DNA from: Pseudomonas matsuisoli
GTDB lineage: Bacteria; Pseudomonadota; Gammaproteobacteria; Pseudomonadales; Pseudomonadaceae
Reading direction: 5' to 3'
Assembly: GCF_014647635.1 (NCBI RefSeq)
Contig: NZ_BMPO01000009.1
Span: forward strand, 62,001 to 126,000
DNA: 64,000 bases
In this document: piece after piece, positions 41,524 to 49,910 of the stretch
Layout: each line of letters starts with the position of its first letter
Numbering within the stretch: the first letter of the stretch is position 1
Translations under genes and position numbers: made by a program
Notes under the pieces: model-generated
What the model saw: only the letters and a program-made list of their open reading frames with translations
The model's database searches: none
Told to the model about the DNA's origin: nothing

Positions 41524-42582
41524 TTGGCCAGCGACAGTCATTCAAACGCACTTGATCAAATCTTAAAACTAATTAGAACTCCTTTTATCCAACGATCACC
41601 AATCTTTTTTGGATTTTTAATTTTCTTTGCGTACTTCTTAAGTATTTCGTACTTCCCAGCGTTAGACCTTTTTAATTTAGCATCACTTCTAATTTCTGCA
41701 TTTTTGATTGGCTCTCTATTAATTCTAACCGTTGCCTCATGTTTTTGGTTTCCAGGCTGGGCGTGGACAGACTCGACTTTTCGAGACAAAGCCTATTTAA
41801 AAGCCGCTTTATCTAAAGAACTTAAAGAAAGCCAAGAAAGTAAAATTCCTCACCAAATCGCAGCAATTTTCCTTCACCTATGTGTACCTCTTGCCCTCAC
41901 GATAACTGCCACATGTCTTTTTGCCACGCAGCTAGACAGCCTATTTTATTTTTTTATTTTAGCTACATCCTTCACCCTGCTAGTAACGTTGGCGTCTTCA
42001 TTTATACTTAAGCTACGCTATGGACTGAAAATTTCTTTTTTCGTTGAGCAGAGTTTTGTTTCATCTTTAATTCTCGTCTTTTCTAATTTAACCTGGCTAT
42101 TAACTTCCATATCTTTACGCCAAATTCATAATCTAGAAACAAAAAGCGCTTTTATTGTCTCTGCAATAGCCATTATCGTAACCATTTCACTCTCAGCTCT
42201 TTTCTCTCGATTAGAATGGCGGATAGCGCTGATATTTCGCACCATTCTTGTAGCCATGTTATTTATTCTCTCAGGAATGCAACAAACTTTACCAGGAAAA
42301 ATCGTATCTATGCTTGGGCTTGGTAACTACCAGGCCAAACAAATAGTCTTAAATTCAGACCACTGCAAATCTATCGGTGAGAGCTTACAAAAAGACAATC
42401 ACTGCTCACTTGAAAAGCCATTTATAATTTGGGGCCAAGGTGATACGTGGAAAATAAAGGTTGAACATCAGCCTTATGTACTGAATGACGCTGCCCAGCG
42501 GACTGAGCGTTGTGCGGAATTTAACAAATGTATTCTTGAAGTGCTTATTCCGAAAGAAGCCATCGCATCGGTAATACTTTAG
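41524..42582 (+). CDS. AT-rich multi-pass membrane protein, unknown family (copy A)
   Basis: 352 residues starting at TTG, with GAGGAG nine bases before it, which decides the start. Seven or eight hydrophobic segments fill residues 26-255 (e.g. FFGFLIFFAYFLSISYFPAL, ALFSRLEWRIALIFRTILVA). A soluble C-terminal domain of about 85 residues begins LGLGNYQAKQIVL and has Cys residues near 280, 293, 330 and 337. I do not recognise the family. It shares motifs along its whole length with the protein at 49911-50954. DNA is strongly AT-rich (18 G+C in the 60 bases from 41581), suggesting transfer together with the AvcD-like gene. Confidence 0.75.
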   Translation: MASDSHSNALDQILKLIRTPFIQRSPIFFGFLIFFAYFLSISYFPALDLFNLASLLISAFLIGSLLILTVASCFWFPGWAWTDSTFRDKAYLKAALSKELKESQESKIPHQIAAIFLHLCVPLALTITATCLFATQLDSLFYFFILATSFTLLVTLASSFILKLRYGLKISFFVEQSFVSSLILVFSNLTWLLTSISLRQIHNLETKSAFIVSAIAIIVTISLSALFSRLEWRIALIFRTILVAMLFILSGMQQTLPGKIVSMLGLGNYQAKQIVLNSDHCKSIGESLQKDNHCSLEKPFIIWGQGDTWKIKVEHQPYVLNDAAQRTERCAEFNKCILEVLIPKEAIASVIL

Positions 42583-42639
42583 CGAGGTAGCCTGGATATC
42601 CGCACCGCGTGGAAAAGGCTTCTCCGTTTTCCACCCTAC
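42582..42639. repeat. Dispersed palindromic repeat, copy 2
   Basis: GCGAGGTAGCCTGGATATCC, then GTGGAAAAGGCTTCTCCGTT and TTCCACCCTAC. It begins at the stop codon of copy A of the membrane protein. Confidence 0.85.
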
Positions 42640-42702
42640 ATGAGGCAGTCGGGTGGAAGCCTACGGGGATTCCACTCAACGGTTCTTAACGCTAATGGAT
42701 AG

Positions 42703-43074
42703 TCACCCGACACCACGCATACAAACCCGTAGCCGATGCCCGTCTGGATCGAGCGCCACGAAGGTCAGCCCGAATACGGCGCGGGCCAGTGGTTGCTCGA
42801 TCTCGACGCTCAACGCTTGCCAACGGGTATACAGCGCCTCGACATCGGCCTCGCTCTCGACGATGTACCCAAATTCCATACGGTGGCCAGTACCCGAAGA
42901 CTTAAAATTCGCCGCCTGCTCGGACCACAGTCCCAGATGCAGGCGGTCGCCCAGTGCGAAGGATGCGAAGTTAGGAAATTCGATCGAAGGCTCCTGTTGT
43001 AAAAGCTGCTTGTAGAACGCGCAGCTGGTCGCTGGGTCGGCGACGTAGAGGATGAGCAGATTGGGATGGTTCAT
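42703..43074 (-). CDS. VOC-family (glyoxalase/bleomycin-resistance fold) protein
   Basis: 123 residues from the ATG at 43072-43074, with AGGAAG ahead. The two beta-alpha-beta-beta-beta modules are visible: ILYVADPATSCAFYKQLLQQ at the start and a second half ending FGLTFVALDPDGHRLRVC, which carries the usual DPDGHRL motif. The substrate is unknown; family members bind metal for isomerase, dioxygenase or drug-binding roles. Divergent from the WYL regulator at 43145, which probably controls it. Confidence 0.82.
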   Translation of the reverse strand: MNHPNLLILYVADPATSCAFYKQLLQQEPSIEFPNFASFALGDRLHLGLWSEQAANFKSSGTGHRMEFGYIVESEADVEALYTRWQALSVEIEQPLARAVFGLTFVALDPDGHRLRVCMRGVG

Positions 43075-43144
43075 GGATGGCTTCCTTTGTATTGGAAAAC
43101 CCACGTTAGTCGACCCTACTGTCAGTTCCTGTCAGCATGTATCG

Positions 43145-43852
43145 ATGACACGTACTGAACGATTGTTGAAATTGCTGCAGATCTTGCGCGGCCACCGCTT
43201 GCCCGTCAGTGGTCAGGTGCTGGCGAGTGACTTGGGCGTAAGCCTAAGAACGCTGTATCGGGACATCGCTACGCTGCAGGGGCAAGGGGCAGATATCCAG
43301 GGCGAGCCAGGTTTTGGCTACGTATTAAAACCAGGCTATCTGCTGCCAACACTGATGTTCACCTCGGAGGAGCTCGAGGCATTGCTGCTCGGTTTACGCT
43401 GGGTCGAACGCAGGACCGATCCAGCACTTAGCGTGGCGGCGCAAAGCGTGCAGGGCAAGCTGAGGTCGGTACTTGGCGCTCAGGCACTGGAGCACCTAGA
43501 GAAAACACCGTTGTTCGCGGGGCCTGGGTCAATCGCCGTGGATGAAGGCGCTACCGCCCAGTCGCTACGTGAAGCCATTCGCGATGAACATAAGGTCGTG
43601 ATCGACTATGTCGACGAGCGCAAATCGCTGACCCAACGTACGGTTCGTCCTGTGGCCTTGGGCTACTTCGACGGCTTTCAGGTGTTGGCCGCGTGGTGCG
43701 ATCTGCGAGGAGGCTTCCGACACTTTCGCCTCGAACGAATCAATCGCTGCGTGCGCTCAACCGAACGCTTTACCGGCCAAGGGGGCTGGTTATTGGCGCA
43801 GTGGCACGCCTATAACAAAACGCGTGGCATCGTGGCCCTGCCCACGGGTTAG
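43145..43852 (+). CDS. YafY-type HTH/WYL transcriptional regulator
   Basis: 235 residues. A DeoR-like winged helix (MTRTERLLKLLQILRGHRLP, ASDLGVSLRTLYRDIATLQ; residues 1-55), an intermediate region with LMFTSEELEALLLGLRWVE, and a C-terminal WYL-like domain (about 135-210) with IDYVDERKSLTQRTVRPVAL and GYFDGFQVLAAWCDLRGGFR. These regulators sense an unknown ligand and often control the adjacent divergent gene, here the VOC protein. The start lacks a clear ribosome site. Confidence 0.85.
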   Translation: MTRTERLLKLLQILRGHRLPVSGQVLASDLGVSLRTLYRDIATLQGQGADIQGEPGFGYVLKPGYLLPTLMFTSEELEALLLGLRWVERRTDPALSVAAQSVQGKLRSVLGAQALEHLEKTPLFAGPGSIAVDEGATAQSLREAIRDEHKVVIDYVDERKSLTQRTVRPVALGYFDGFQVLAAWCDLRGGFRHFRLERINRCVRSTERFTGQGGWLLAQWHAYNKTRGIVALPTG

Positions 43853-43930
43853 CCTGGCAAATCAACCTTATGAATGCGCTTTTACGCTACCTGTTGCTAG
43901 AAGTCTCTTGCTATATCGAAGGTTTAGCCG

Positions 43931-44338
43931 GTGCCCAACCAAACGCAAAATACCGTTTCATTTCGGACAGCAACCATTGCCTTACTACCCTTTTTAATTT
44001 TTATAGCAGGTACGCTGCTATACCGTTCGGTTTCGGAAGCTGTCGAAACACGTGAATATTGGGCCGCATTCGAAAGGCTTGAGACATATCATTATTCAAA
44101 CAAGTACGGCGGCAACACTGTTTATTTTGTAAGGCTTAAAGGATCAGACGTCCTTGTATTACCTAAAAACGATCTTCCAACCATCAAACGACTAAAAAGA
44201 CTTCGCCCTGGAGCAGCGCTTCGGATTAAGCAGGAAGTGTCTGAGCGGACGCACTTTTTTAGAGAGCCTAGTCGCTACTATGTAGCGAAGGCGATTTACG
44301 CAAATAATAAAATATTTGATGAATCTGAAATGCAGTAG
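43931..44338 (+). CDS. Small single-pass membrane protein, unknown
   Basis: 135 residues from a GTG start. One membrane helix near the N-terminus (TATIALLPFLIFIAGTLLYR, about 13-32) is followed by a basic, soluble beta-rich segment with TVYFVRLKGSDVLVLPKND and a tail ending KIFDESEMQ. Composition is AT-richer than the flanking WYL and cupin genes, hinting at separate origin. The ribosome site is poor (AAGG). I do not recognise the family. Confidence 0.55.
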   Translation: MPNQTQNTVSFRTATIALLPFLIFIAGTLLYRSVSEAVETREYWAAFERLETYHYSNKYGGNTVYFVRLKGSDVLVLPKNDLPTIKRLKRLRPGAALRIKQEVSERTHFFREPSRYYVAKAIYANNKIFDESEMQ

Positions 44339-44430
44339 CGCGGTATCACATGCCGCATGACATGAACGAGGTAATCCTCAGCACGCTATTCACGAACCGA
44401 CTTTTGCTCAGGTATGCGCAGGAGCGGCAT

Positions 44431-44481
44431 AGACTGGATATCCGTAGCACGTGGAAAAGGCGTTGCCGTTTTCCACCCTAC
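44431..44481. repeat. Dispersed palindromic repeat, copy 3
   Basis: AGACTGGATATCCGTAGCAC, then GTGGAAAAGGCGTTGCCGTT and TTCCACCCTAC. Confidence 0.85.
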
Positions 44482-44555
44482 TCGCTTAATAAAGCTAGAA
44501 GGTTTATCCCAGGAAGCGCAGGCTTTCATCGTCAGATATCTAAAGGAGTACACCC

Positions 44556-44963
44556 ATGGCGTTAGCGATCAACCGTGCGGCACTGGGCGGGGCATTAACG
44601 CTGTTAGCACTTTTCGCCTCAACGCCCGCCATTGCGGACAAGCCAACCGCCGTTGCCCGGACGCTGCTGGCCAAAATGGACTATCCAGAGGGTTACACAA
44701 CGTCCGTGCTACGCATCGAGATTCCGGCCAACGTCCAGATTCCAGTGCACCAGCATCCAGGTATCGAGTCGGTTTACGTATTGGAAGGCGGCGGCACTTC
44801 ACTGATAGAGGGGCAGCCGGATGAAGAGGTGAAGCCGGGCATGACCACTATCGTGCCGCCGAAAACCCCGCATGGCTTCAAGAACGGTCCTCACAAGACC
44901 GTGGTTGTGTCTACCTTCGTGGTCGAGAAAGGCAAGCCTGTGATGGAAGTTCTGAAGAAATAA
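44556..44963 (+). CDS. Exported cupin-domain protein
   Basis: 135 residues. An N-terminal signal peptide (MALAINRAALGGALTLLALF, cleavage likely after TPAIA) precedes a single cupin barrel: IPVHQHPGIESVYVLEGGG is the metal-binding motif 1 (two His and a Glu), and PKTPHGFKNGP carries the motif 2 His. A periplasmic metal-binding cupin is expected; the reaction is unknown. AAAGGAG lies ahead of the ATG. It sits between two copies of the dispersed repeat. Confidence 0.8.
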   Translation: MALAINRAALGGALTLLALFASTPAIADKPTAVARTLLAKMDYPEGYTTSVLRIEIPANVQIPVHQHPGIESVYVLEGGGTSLIEGQPDEEVKPGMTTIVPPKTPHGFKNGPHKTVVVSTFVVEKGKPVMEVLKK

Positions 44964-45019
44964 GCGAGGTAGCCTGGATAGCAGTACGGAGTGGAAAAGC
45001 CCTCGCCGTTTTCCACCCC
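44964..45019. repeat. Dispersed palindromic repeat, copy 4
   Basis: GCGAGGTAGCCTGGATAGCA, then GTGGAAAAGCCCTCGCCGTT and TTCCACCCC. It starts directly at the cupin stop codon, as copy 2 does for the membrane-protein gene. Confidence 0.85.
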
Positions 45020-45139
45020 TCGAGATTATTTCAGTTAGTACTGAAACCCTGTTTCCGGCAGCTATGACCCGCGCGTCAGTAAAACGGCTGTGCTGGTGAG
45101 ACCAAGCACCAGGGCATTACTTGAGTTCGAAGATCGCTA

Positions 45140-45169
45140 CCCGGCACTAGAAAGCTCTTCCAGTGCCGG
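45140..45169 (-). terminator. Hairpin after the curlin-repeat gene
   Basis: CCGGCACT and AGTGCCGG make an 8-bp perfect stem a few bases past the stop at 45177. The following T-run is weak, so terminator function is only probable. Confidence 0.45.
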
Positions 45170-45176
45170 GAATCTC

Positions 45177-46223
45177 TTACTGCTGAACGATCGACGCAAT
45201 GTTGTTACTGCCCGCCTGAGCCGCGGTCGCGTAGTGCAACGCATCCACACCGCTCGTGGCAGCGCTGACGATAGACGCCTCGTTGGCATAGCCTGTTTGA
45301 ACAAGGACCGCATCGCCCGACGTATCGATCGTTCCGATGTTGTAGCTGCCTGTCTGCTGAAGCGTGACGCTACCAATCTCGCTATCAATCGACGCGACGT
45401 TGTAATCGCCATCCTGACTTGCCACCACCCTGCCCCCGGTCCCCAGATTTCCTTCTATGACGTTGCCATTGCCGAGCTGACTGACCGCCAGGTCGACCGG
45501 GCCATTGCCTACTCGATAGGACACGCGGTTTTCATCACCTTGCTGCTCGATACTGGCGTTCGACACCCCGTCTCCGAAGGCATCTATTTCATATTGAATG
45601 TCATTGTTGGAGCCGATCTGACTTAACGATGCGTGCGTTGCATAACCGTTCTGGCGGGAATAGATGTTGTTCTGATCGCCTTGTTGTTCGACCAGCACGG
45701 TCCCGGTCAGCGCAAGCTGACTGGTCTCGACGCTATTGCCGTACCCTTCCGATTTGATGCGGGTGATCAGGTCATTGCCTTCCTGGTAAACCCGGGCGGT
45801 CAGCTCCGCGCCGGTCTGCTCGATATTGATGGTGTTGTTGTAACCACCATATATCGTCCCGAGCTGCGTAATGGTGGCGCTGTTATCCGCCCCGCCCTGC
45901 ACGACGCTAATGGTCGTGTCGTGGGCGAAGTCCTGGTGGATATCGGTGAAGTTGAACCCACCCGACTGCGTTACGTCGGTTGTGCTGTCCATTGCTGCGG
46001 TTTGGTAGATGCTCGCGCGGTGCGCCACGTCGGACTGGGTAATGTTGGTGTCCAGGTTCGAACCGTATTGGCTGATAGCGGCGCTATGCGCCACGTTCGT
46101 CTGGGACACGGAGGCGGAGTTGTTGTCGCCTTCTTGCAACACGCTCGCGTTTTGGTAATCCGCAAAGGCGGTATAGCTGACAGTCAGAAGGACAATGCCT
46201 ACAAGCGGTCGTAGCTTACTCAT
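45177..46223 (-). CDS. Curlin-repeat (CsgA/CsgB-like) secreted protein
   Basis: 348 residues. A signal peptide (MSKLRPLVGIVLLTVSYTAF, cleaved near ADYQN) is followed by about 14 imperfect 20-24-residue repeats of the curlin type, built on Q-x-G-x-x-N-x-A-x-I-x-Q (for example LQEGDNNSASVSQ, ISQYGSNLDTNITQ, EQQGDENRVSYRV, LQQTGSYNIGTID, AQAGSNNIASIVQ). These predict an amyloid-forming beta-solenoid at the cell surface. It is much longer than CsgA/B (~150). GGAG precedes the ATG. No csgD/E/F/G or Fap secretion gene is in the window, so its export route is unknown. Confidence 0.8.
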   Translation of the reverse strand: MSKLRPLVGIVLLTVSYTAFADYQNASVLQEGDNNSASVSQTNVAHSAAISQYGSNLDTNITQSDVAHRASIYQTAAMDSTTDVTQSGGFNFTDIHQDFAHDTTISVVQGGADNSATITQLGTIYGGYNNTINIEQTGAELTARVYQEGNDLITRIKSEGYGNSVETSQLALTGTVLVEQQGDQNNIYSRQNGYATHASLSQIGSNNDIQYEIDAFGDGVSNASIEQQGDENRVSYRVGNGPVDLAVSQLGNGNVIEGNLGTGGRVVASQDGDYNVASIDSEIGSVTLQQTGSYNIGTIDTSGDAVLVQTGYANEASIVSAATSGVDALHYATAAQAGSNNIASIVQQ

Positions 46224-46695
46224 TTGAGTTCTCCATGCTTTGGGGACGTTTATCGATTAGCCGTGAACGTTTCGCACTCCACCGAAACGGGTCACTTCCA
46301 TGACCCATCCGGCTCGAAAGCATAGGAGGCATTCTTCTCGGACTGGAATCACCCTAACGGCTGAAAATCGAGGCCATCAGTCTCGTAGGCGGATTAGTCC
46401 GTGGGTGATCCTGGCGAGGTTTGGGGGAATTTCACATCAAAGGGAAAGCCTCCGTTTTCCACCTCGCAATCGCGCATCGTGAGAGACCGGATGTCGCCAC
46501 CGTAACGCTCACGAGCAAGTCCGTGGCGACAGCGAGCCATGGGCCAGGCGCTAGTGTGAGATCAGAAGGCCGACCGCCCTTTCCTTCCGCTGCTTCCATT
46601 CGTCTACTTCCGCAGACAGCCACCAGCCGAATCGATTTTGTTGGCCACTTATCTACGAGGCCGTCACCACGTGATTGAATCGTAGGAGCTGATCA
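46224..46695. other. Non-coding stretch upstream of the curlin and lipocalin-like genes
   Basis: 472 bases with the promoter sides of two divergent genes. A degenerate copy of the dispersed repeat lies at about 46414-46464 (GGGAAAGCC, then TCCGTTTTCCACCTC). Near 46285-46310 CGAAACGGGTCACTTCCATG may contain short inverted repeats. No gene is supported. Confidence 0.6.
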
Positions 46696-47172
46696 ATGAC
46701 CCCGGTACTTGAGCTCCGCCAGCAGTTATTTGGCGCTTGGTCGCTTATTTCGTACAACGAGCTCGACGTGGAAACCCGCCAGATCGCTTACCCCTTTGGT
46801 AGCGATCCGAAGGGGCTGCTGCTCTATACACCCGACGGCTATATGTCGGCGCAGCTTCAGCTCCCGGACAGGCAACCTTTTGCGCAAGACGATCTGAACC
46901 GAGGTACGGATACCGAGTACGCGGTTGCTGGCCGCACCTACATCGCTTATTCGGGCAGATATTGGGTAGACGCTAAAACCTCCGTGTTAACCCATGAAAT
47001 GGCCGTCGCGTTCTTCCCCAATTGGCAGGAACAGACGCAAACGCGCTTGGCGGTTCTTGAGGGCAATACGCTTCGTCTGTCGACGGCCAAACCTGTTCGC
47101 CGCGACGGTGCCCTTATAGCAGCCACTGCGACCTGGGCCCGAGCACGATCCAATTCTGGCATTCAGGTGTGA
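46696..47172 (+). CDS. Lipocalin-like domain protein
   Basis: 158 residues. The sequence LRQQLFGAWSLISYNELDVE, then GLLLYTPDGYMSAQL and a following YIAYSGRYWV strand, matches the lipocalin-like (Lipocalin_5) family, a small beta-barrel often found in secondary-metabolism or stress loci, without assigned function. No signal peptide. AGGAG precedes the ATG by eight bases. The gene is followed by a converging SDR gene. Confidence 0.8.
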   Translation: MTPVLELRQQLFGAWSLISYNELDVETRQIAYPFGSDPKGLLLYTPDGYMSAQLQLPDRQPFAQDDLNRGTDTEYAVAGRTYIAYSGRYWVDAKTSVLTHEMAVAFFPNWQEQTQTRLAVLEGNTLRLSTAKPVRRDGALIAATATWARARSNSGIQV

Positions 47173-47217
47173 GTTGAAAGGTTCGAGCCAAGCCCACGTA
47201 TGGGAAACGATCGGCCC

Positions 47218-48147
47218 TCATATTTCCTTACCGTCAGCTCCTGAATGTAGGTCCGGGACAGCCGGATGCATCAATTCCGGAAAACTGATGCGATCTAGGA
47301 ACTGTTCCCGTACGCGGTCCATGACAGCAAAGGTAACGGCTGCCCCGTCGGATGCTGGATCGATATGAATGCGTAGCGGGCGTTTTCCGCAGGGTATTGC
47401 GACGAGATTTACTACTGCGCGTCCGACTTCACTGGGGTCGGCATCATCCGGTACGGTGCTGTTTAGCGCGCTCTGCATCCGATCAGCGAAGCCTATCGGC
47501 CATGCCTCCGCATATGCCGTGGCGATTGCGTCATCGTGGGGCTGACCGGCGTTAGCAAAATGATTGGTACCGCTGGTGAAGGCGCCGGGTACGACAATAG
47601 ACGTCTCAATGCCGAGCGGTGCGAGCTCCTTCGCATAGCACACCGCTAACGCATCCATTCCTGCCTTAGCTGCGAAGTAAGGACCTAACAGGGGCGGTAC
47701 ACCGCCCGCTACGCTGCTGCTGGATACCCAGACTAGAAGACCTGACTTGGCCCTGCGCATGTGCGGAAGCACGGCTCGGTTAACCCGTTGGGTGCCCAGC
47801 ACATTGATATCGTAGAGCTGAGCGAGCTGTTCAGGCGTAAACGCTTCCGCCGGACCGAAGACCATATGGCCGGCATTCTGAACCAGTACGTCGATACGGC
47901 CTTGTTCGTCTACGATTTGCTGGACCGCCGTCGCGATCGAGACTTCGTCCTGAACGTCGAGCTCGATCGAGCGCAAGTCAACGCCGTGTTCTTTCGCGAA
48001 TTCCGCGTTGTCGTGCACTTTGTCGGCATTCTTTCCCTTTAAGCCCCGCATGGAGGCATATGCGACGTGGCCAGCCCGCGCGAGGTCGCGTGCGATCATT
48101 TGGCCAAAGCCGCTAGACGCGCCGGTAACAAGTGCTATCAGACTCAT
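47218..48147 (-). CDS. SDR-family oxidoreductase
   Basis: 309 residues from the ATG at 48145-48147, with AGGAGG five bases ahead. Classical short-chain dehydrogenase features: nucleotide-binding TGASSGFGQ near residues 8-16, an NAG-type motif (VQNAGHMVFG), catalytic Ser in WVSSSS and the YxxxK motif in GPYFAAKAGMDAL. A C-terminal extension follows GAFTSGTNHF. The substrate cannot be told; an Arg is found in the cofactor loop (SMRGLKG), hinting at NADP. Confidence 0.85.
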   Translation of the reverse strand: MSLIALVTGASSGFGQMIARDLARAGHVAYASMRGLKGKNADKVHDNAEFAKEHGVDLRSIELDVQDEVSIATAVQQIVDEQGRIDVLVQNAGHMVFGPAEAFTPEQLAQLYDINVLGTQRVNRAVLPHMRRAKSGLLVWVSSSSVAGGVPPLLGPYFAAKAGMDALAVCYAKELAPLGIETSIVVPGAFTSGTNHFANAGQPHDDAIATAYAEAWPIGFADRMQSALNSTVPDDADPSEVGRAVVNLVAIPCGKRPLRIHIDPASDGAAVTFAVMDRVREQFLDRISFPELMHPAVPDLHSGADGKEI

Positions 48148-48275
48148 GATGGCCTCCTCATGGAATGCCGCCGCTTGCATAGACAACCTGGCCGTTAATC
48201 CAATCGCTGTCGGATGCTAAATCGCCGCCGTTGACAGTCGTAACCGGCAGCGCACCGCGTGGCCCCTTTCACCTG

Positions 48276-49082
48276 TCAGCGGTTTAGCGCGTAGAAACCA
48301 ATGGGGGTTATTCTTTTAAAACCCATCTTTTCATAGATCAGCGCGCCGGCTTCTGTTGCATGCAAGGTCACATGTTGGGAGCCGGTCGCCTTGATTCCTT
48401 CCAGGATCGCTTTTCTCGTTATTGCTCCTCCATAGCCCTTGCGCTGATGTTCCGGAGCCGTTGCAACCAAGATCAAAAATAAACAACCATTCGATTCCAC
48501 CGTCGCAGCAGCGGTAACCGGTACGCCGTCCCTTAACCCGAGATAGGCGTACGCTCGCTCCGTCCAGAATGTCGGACCGCTAAAGTTCAGTGATGCGCTA
48601 GAGGGAAAGTCATAGGCACGGCAGTTTAAATCTGCATAGGCCGCAACATGCTCATCCGTACTAACCCGAACAAATTCGAGTTCAGGATGGGCCGCGTTTA
48701 AGCTTGAGAGCTCTATATCCGCCGCCATTCCAAAGCCGTTAAAACCTAGATATAAGCCTGCTTCACTTACGAGGTGGGAGAGCTTTTCTCGTAAAGTGCT
48801 AGGAACGAGGTCTTCGAATAACCATAGAAATCCCGGTTCTTTATGAGACTTCATGTAGTTGCTGGCGTCTTGTAGCGACGACAGAAAACGCTGTTCGTCT
48901 TCCCCGACTTCGGCGTTAGCCAACGTATTCCAGAACGGAAAAGCATTGTCTGCCCATCTAATAAATAGGTTTTGTGCATCCCGCACTTCACCATCGCCCA
49001 AATCGTCAATCACCATCTTCCATACGCTGTTGAGTTGACGGTGTGACTCCAAAACATCGTGACTTAACCTGGTCTCAGACAT
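48276..49082 (-). CDS. GNAT-family N-acetyltransferase
   Basis: 268 residues with the GNAT core in the C-terminal half: the acetyl-CoA loop is EHQRKGYGGAITRKAILEG, preceded by strand FLILVATAP and followed by HVTLHATEAGALIYEKMGFK. The N-terminal ~130 residues form an additional domain without recognised motifs. The ATG (MSETRLSHD) is preferred over a GTG 24 bases upstream, but neither has a strong ribosome site. Substrate unknown. Confidence 0.78.
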   Translation of the reverse strand: MSETRLSHDVLESHRQLNSVWKMVIDDLGDGEVRDAQNLFIRWADNAFPFWNTLANAEVGEDEQRFLSSLQDASNYMKSHKEPGFLWLFEDLVPSTLREKLSHLVSEAGLYLGFNGFGMAADIELSSLNAAHPELEFVRVSTDEHVAAYADLNCRAYDFPSSASLNFSGPTFWTERAYAYLGLRDGVPVTAAATVESNGCLFLILVATAPEHQRKGYGGAITRKAILEGIKATGSQHVTLHATEAGALIYEKMGFKRITPIGFYALNR

Positions 49083-49580
49083 CGCTTCAGCCCCCGTAAT
49101 AAACACGAATGTTTGAGGTCGCTTTTCTAGACATAAAGCCGACCTTCACCGAATGCACTTACGTGCGCACGCTGGATTTTCGGTTTAGCCGATGGTCACG
49201 GCTGATGCGATCAAGGCCTTTGATTGAAGAGGTCGAGTGATGGCAACGTTCATGTTGGTTGGCCCAGCCGGACTTCGATCTCGGATAGGTGGCTCCGGCA
49301 AGTCCAACAGTTCCATCCGAACGCTTCGGTCACTACTTCAACTACGTTCGAGACAGTGTGACCTACCCGCTTTTGCTCATTGCCGATCGTATCCGCTAAG
49401 AATCCTAGACAATGAGTTGCCGCCAACAGGCCATTCATCAACTTAGCCCAGAGATCTATATCAAGTGGAAAAGGCGTCGCAGTTTTCCACCCCACTTGCT
49501 AACGGGATTAGCGGTTCTGCCGATAAGGCATTGGCTGCGAGGGAACGTCCGCTCGCAGACTTTGCTACGGAGCGCTCAAG
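49083..49580. other. Non-coding stretch with a partial dispersed repeat
   Basis: 498 bases upstream of a small secreted-protein gene. A short copy of the dispersed palindrome (AAGTGGAAAAGGCGTCGCAG, TTTTCCACCCC) is at 49464-49495. Frames that run through it give a recurrent GWKTAxPFP peptide and look artificial. No gene is supported. Confidence 0.6.
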
Positions 49581-49793
49581 ATGAAGCTTGCCACGCTGTT
49601 CAAAACTCGATCTCTACTGCCCATGTGCACTGCAGCGCTGCTGGGTCTCGCGGCGCTTACACTTCCTCAGGACTCGCTCGCAAAAGGGTGCGGCCCAAGC
49701 GGGGCGGCACTGCAGCAGGGTCCGAAAGGCGGTTGCTATTACATCAATCGCAATGGCAACAAGACGTATGTGGACAGGGATTGCTGTCGTTAG
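49581..49793 (+). CDS. Small secreted Cys-rich protein with a PBCV-adaptor-like motif
   Basis: 70 residues. A signal peptide (KTRSLLPMCTAALLGLAALT, cleavage near SLAKG) leaves a mature peptide of about 36 residues: KGCGPSGAALQQGPKGGCYY, INRNGNKTYVDRDCCR. The GPKGGCYYINRNGNKTYV part matches the short G-x-x-GG-x-Y-x-I-x-x-x-G-x-K-x-Y-V pattern of the 'PBCV-specific basic adaptor' domain, here with five Cys. Function unknown; disulfide-bonded periplasmic peptide is an inference. Confidence 0.72.
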   Translation: MKLATLFKTRSLLPMCTAALLGLAALTLPQDSLAKGCGPSGAALQQGPKGGCYYINRNGNKTYVDRDCCR

Positions 49794-49910
49794 CCCGCCA
49801 AAATCGACGGCGCCCTGACGACTGTCAAGGCGCTCTCGGCCCGCCCCTTACCCCGCTATCGACACAGCGCTCGCAATAAGCGCCCCATGAACCACCACGG
49901 ACGACATTCA

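Noticed and set aside
46300-46678. Short overlapping frames between the curlin-repeat gene and the lipocalin-like gene
   Set aside because: They lack ribosome sites and pass through a degenerate repeat; no recognisable protein features.
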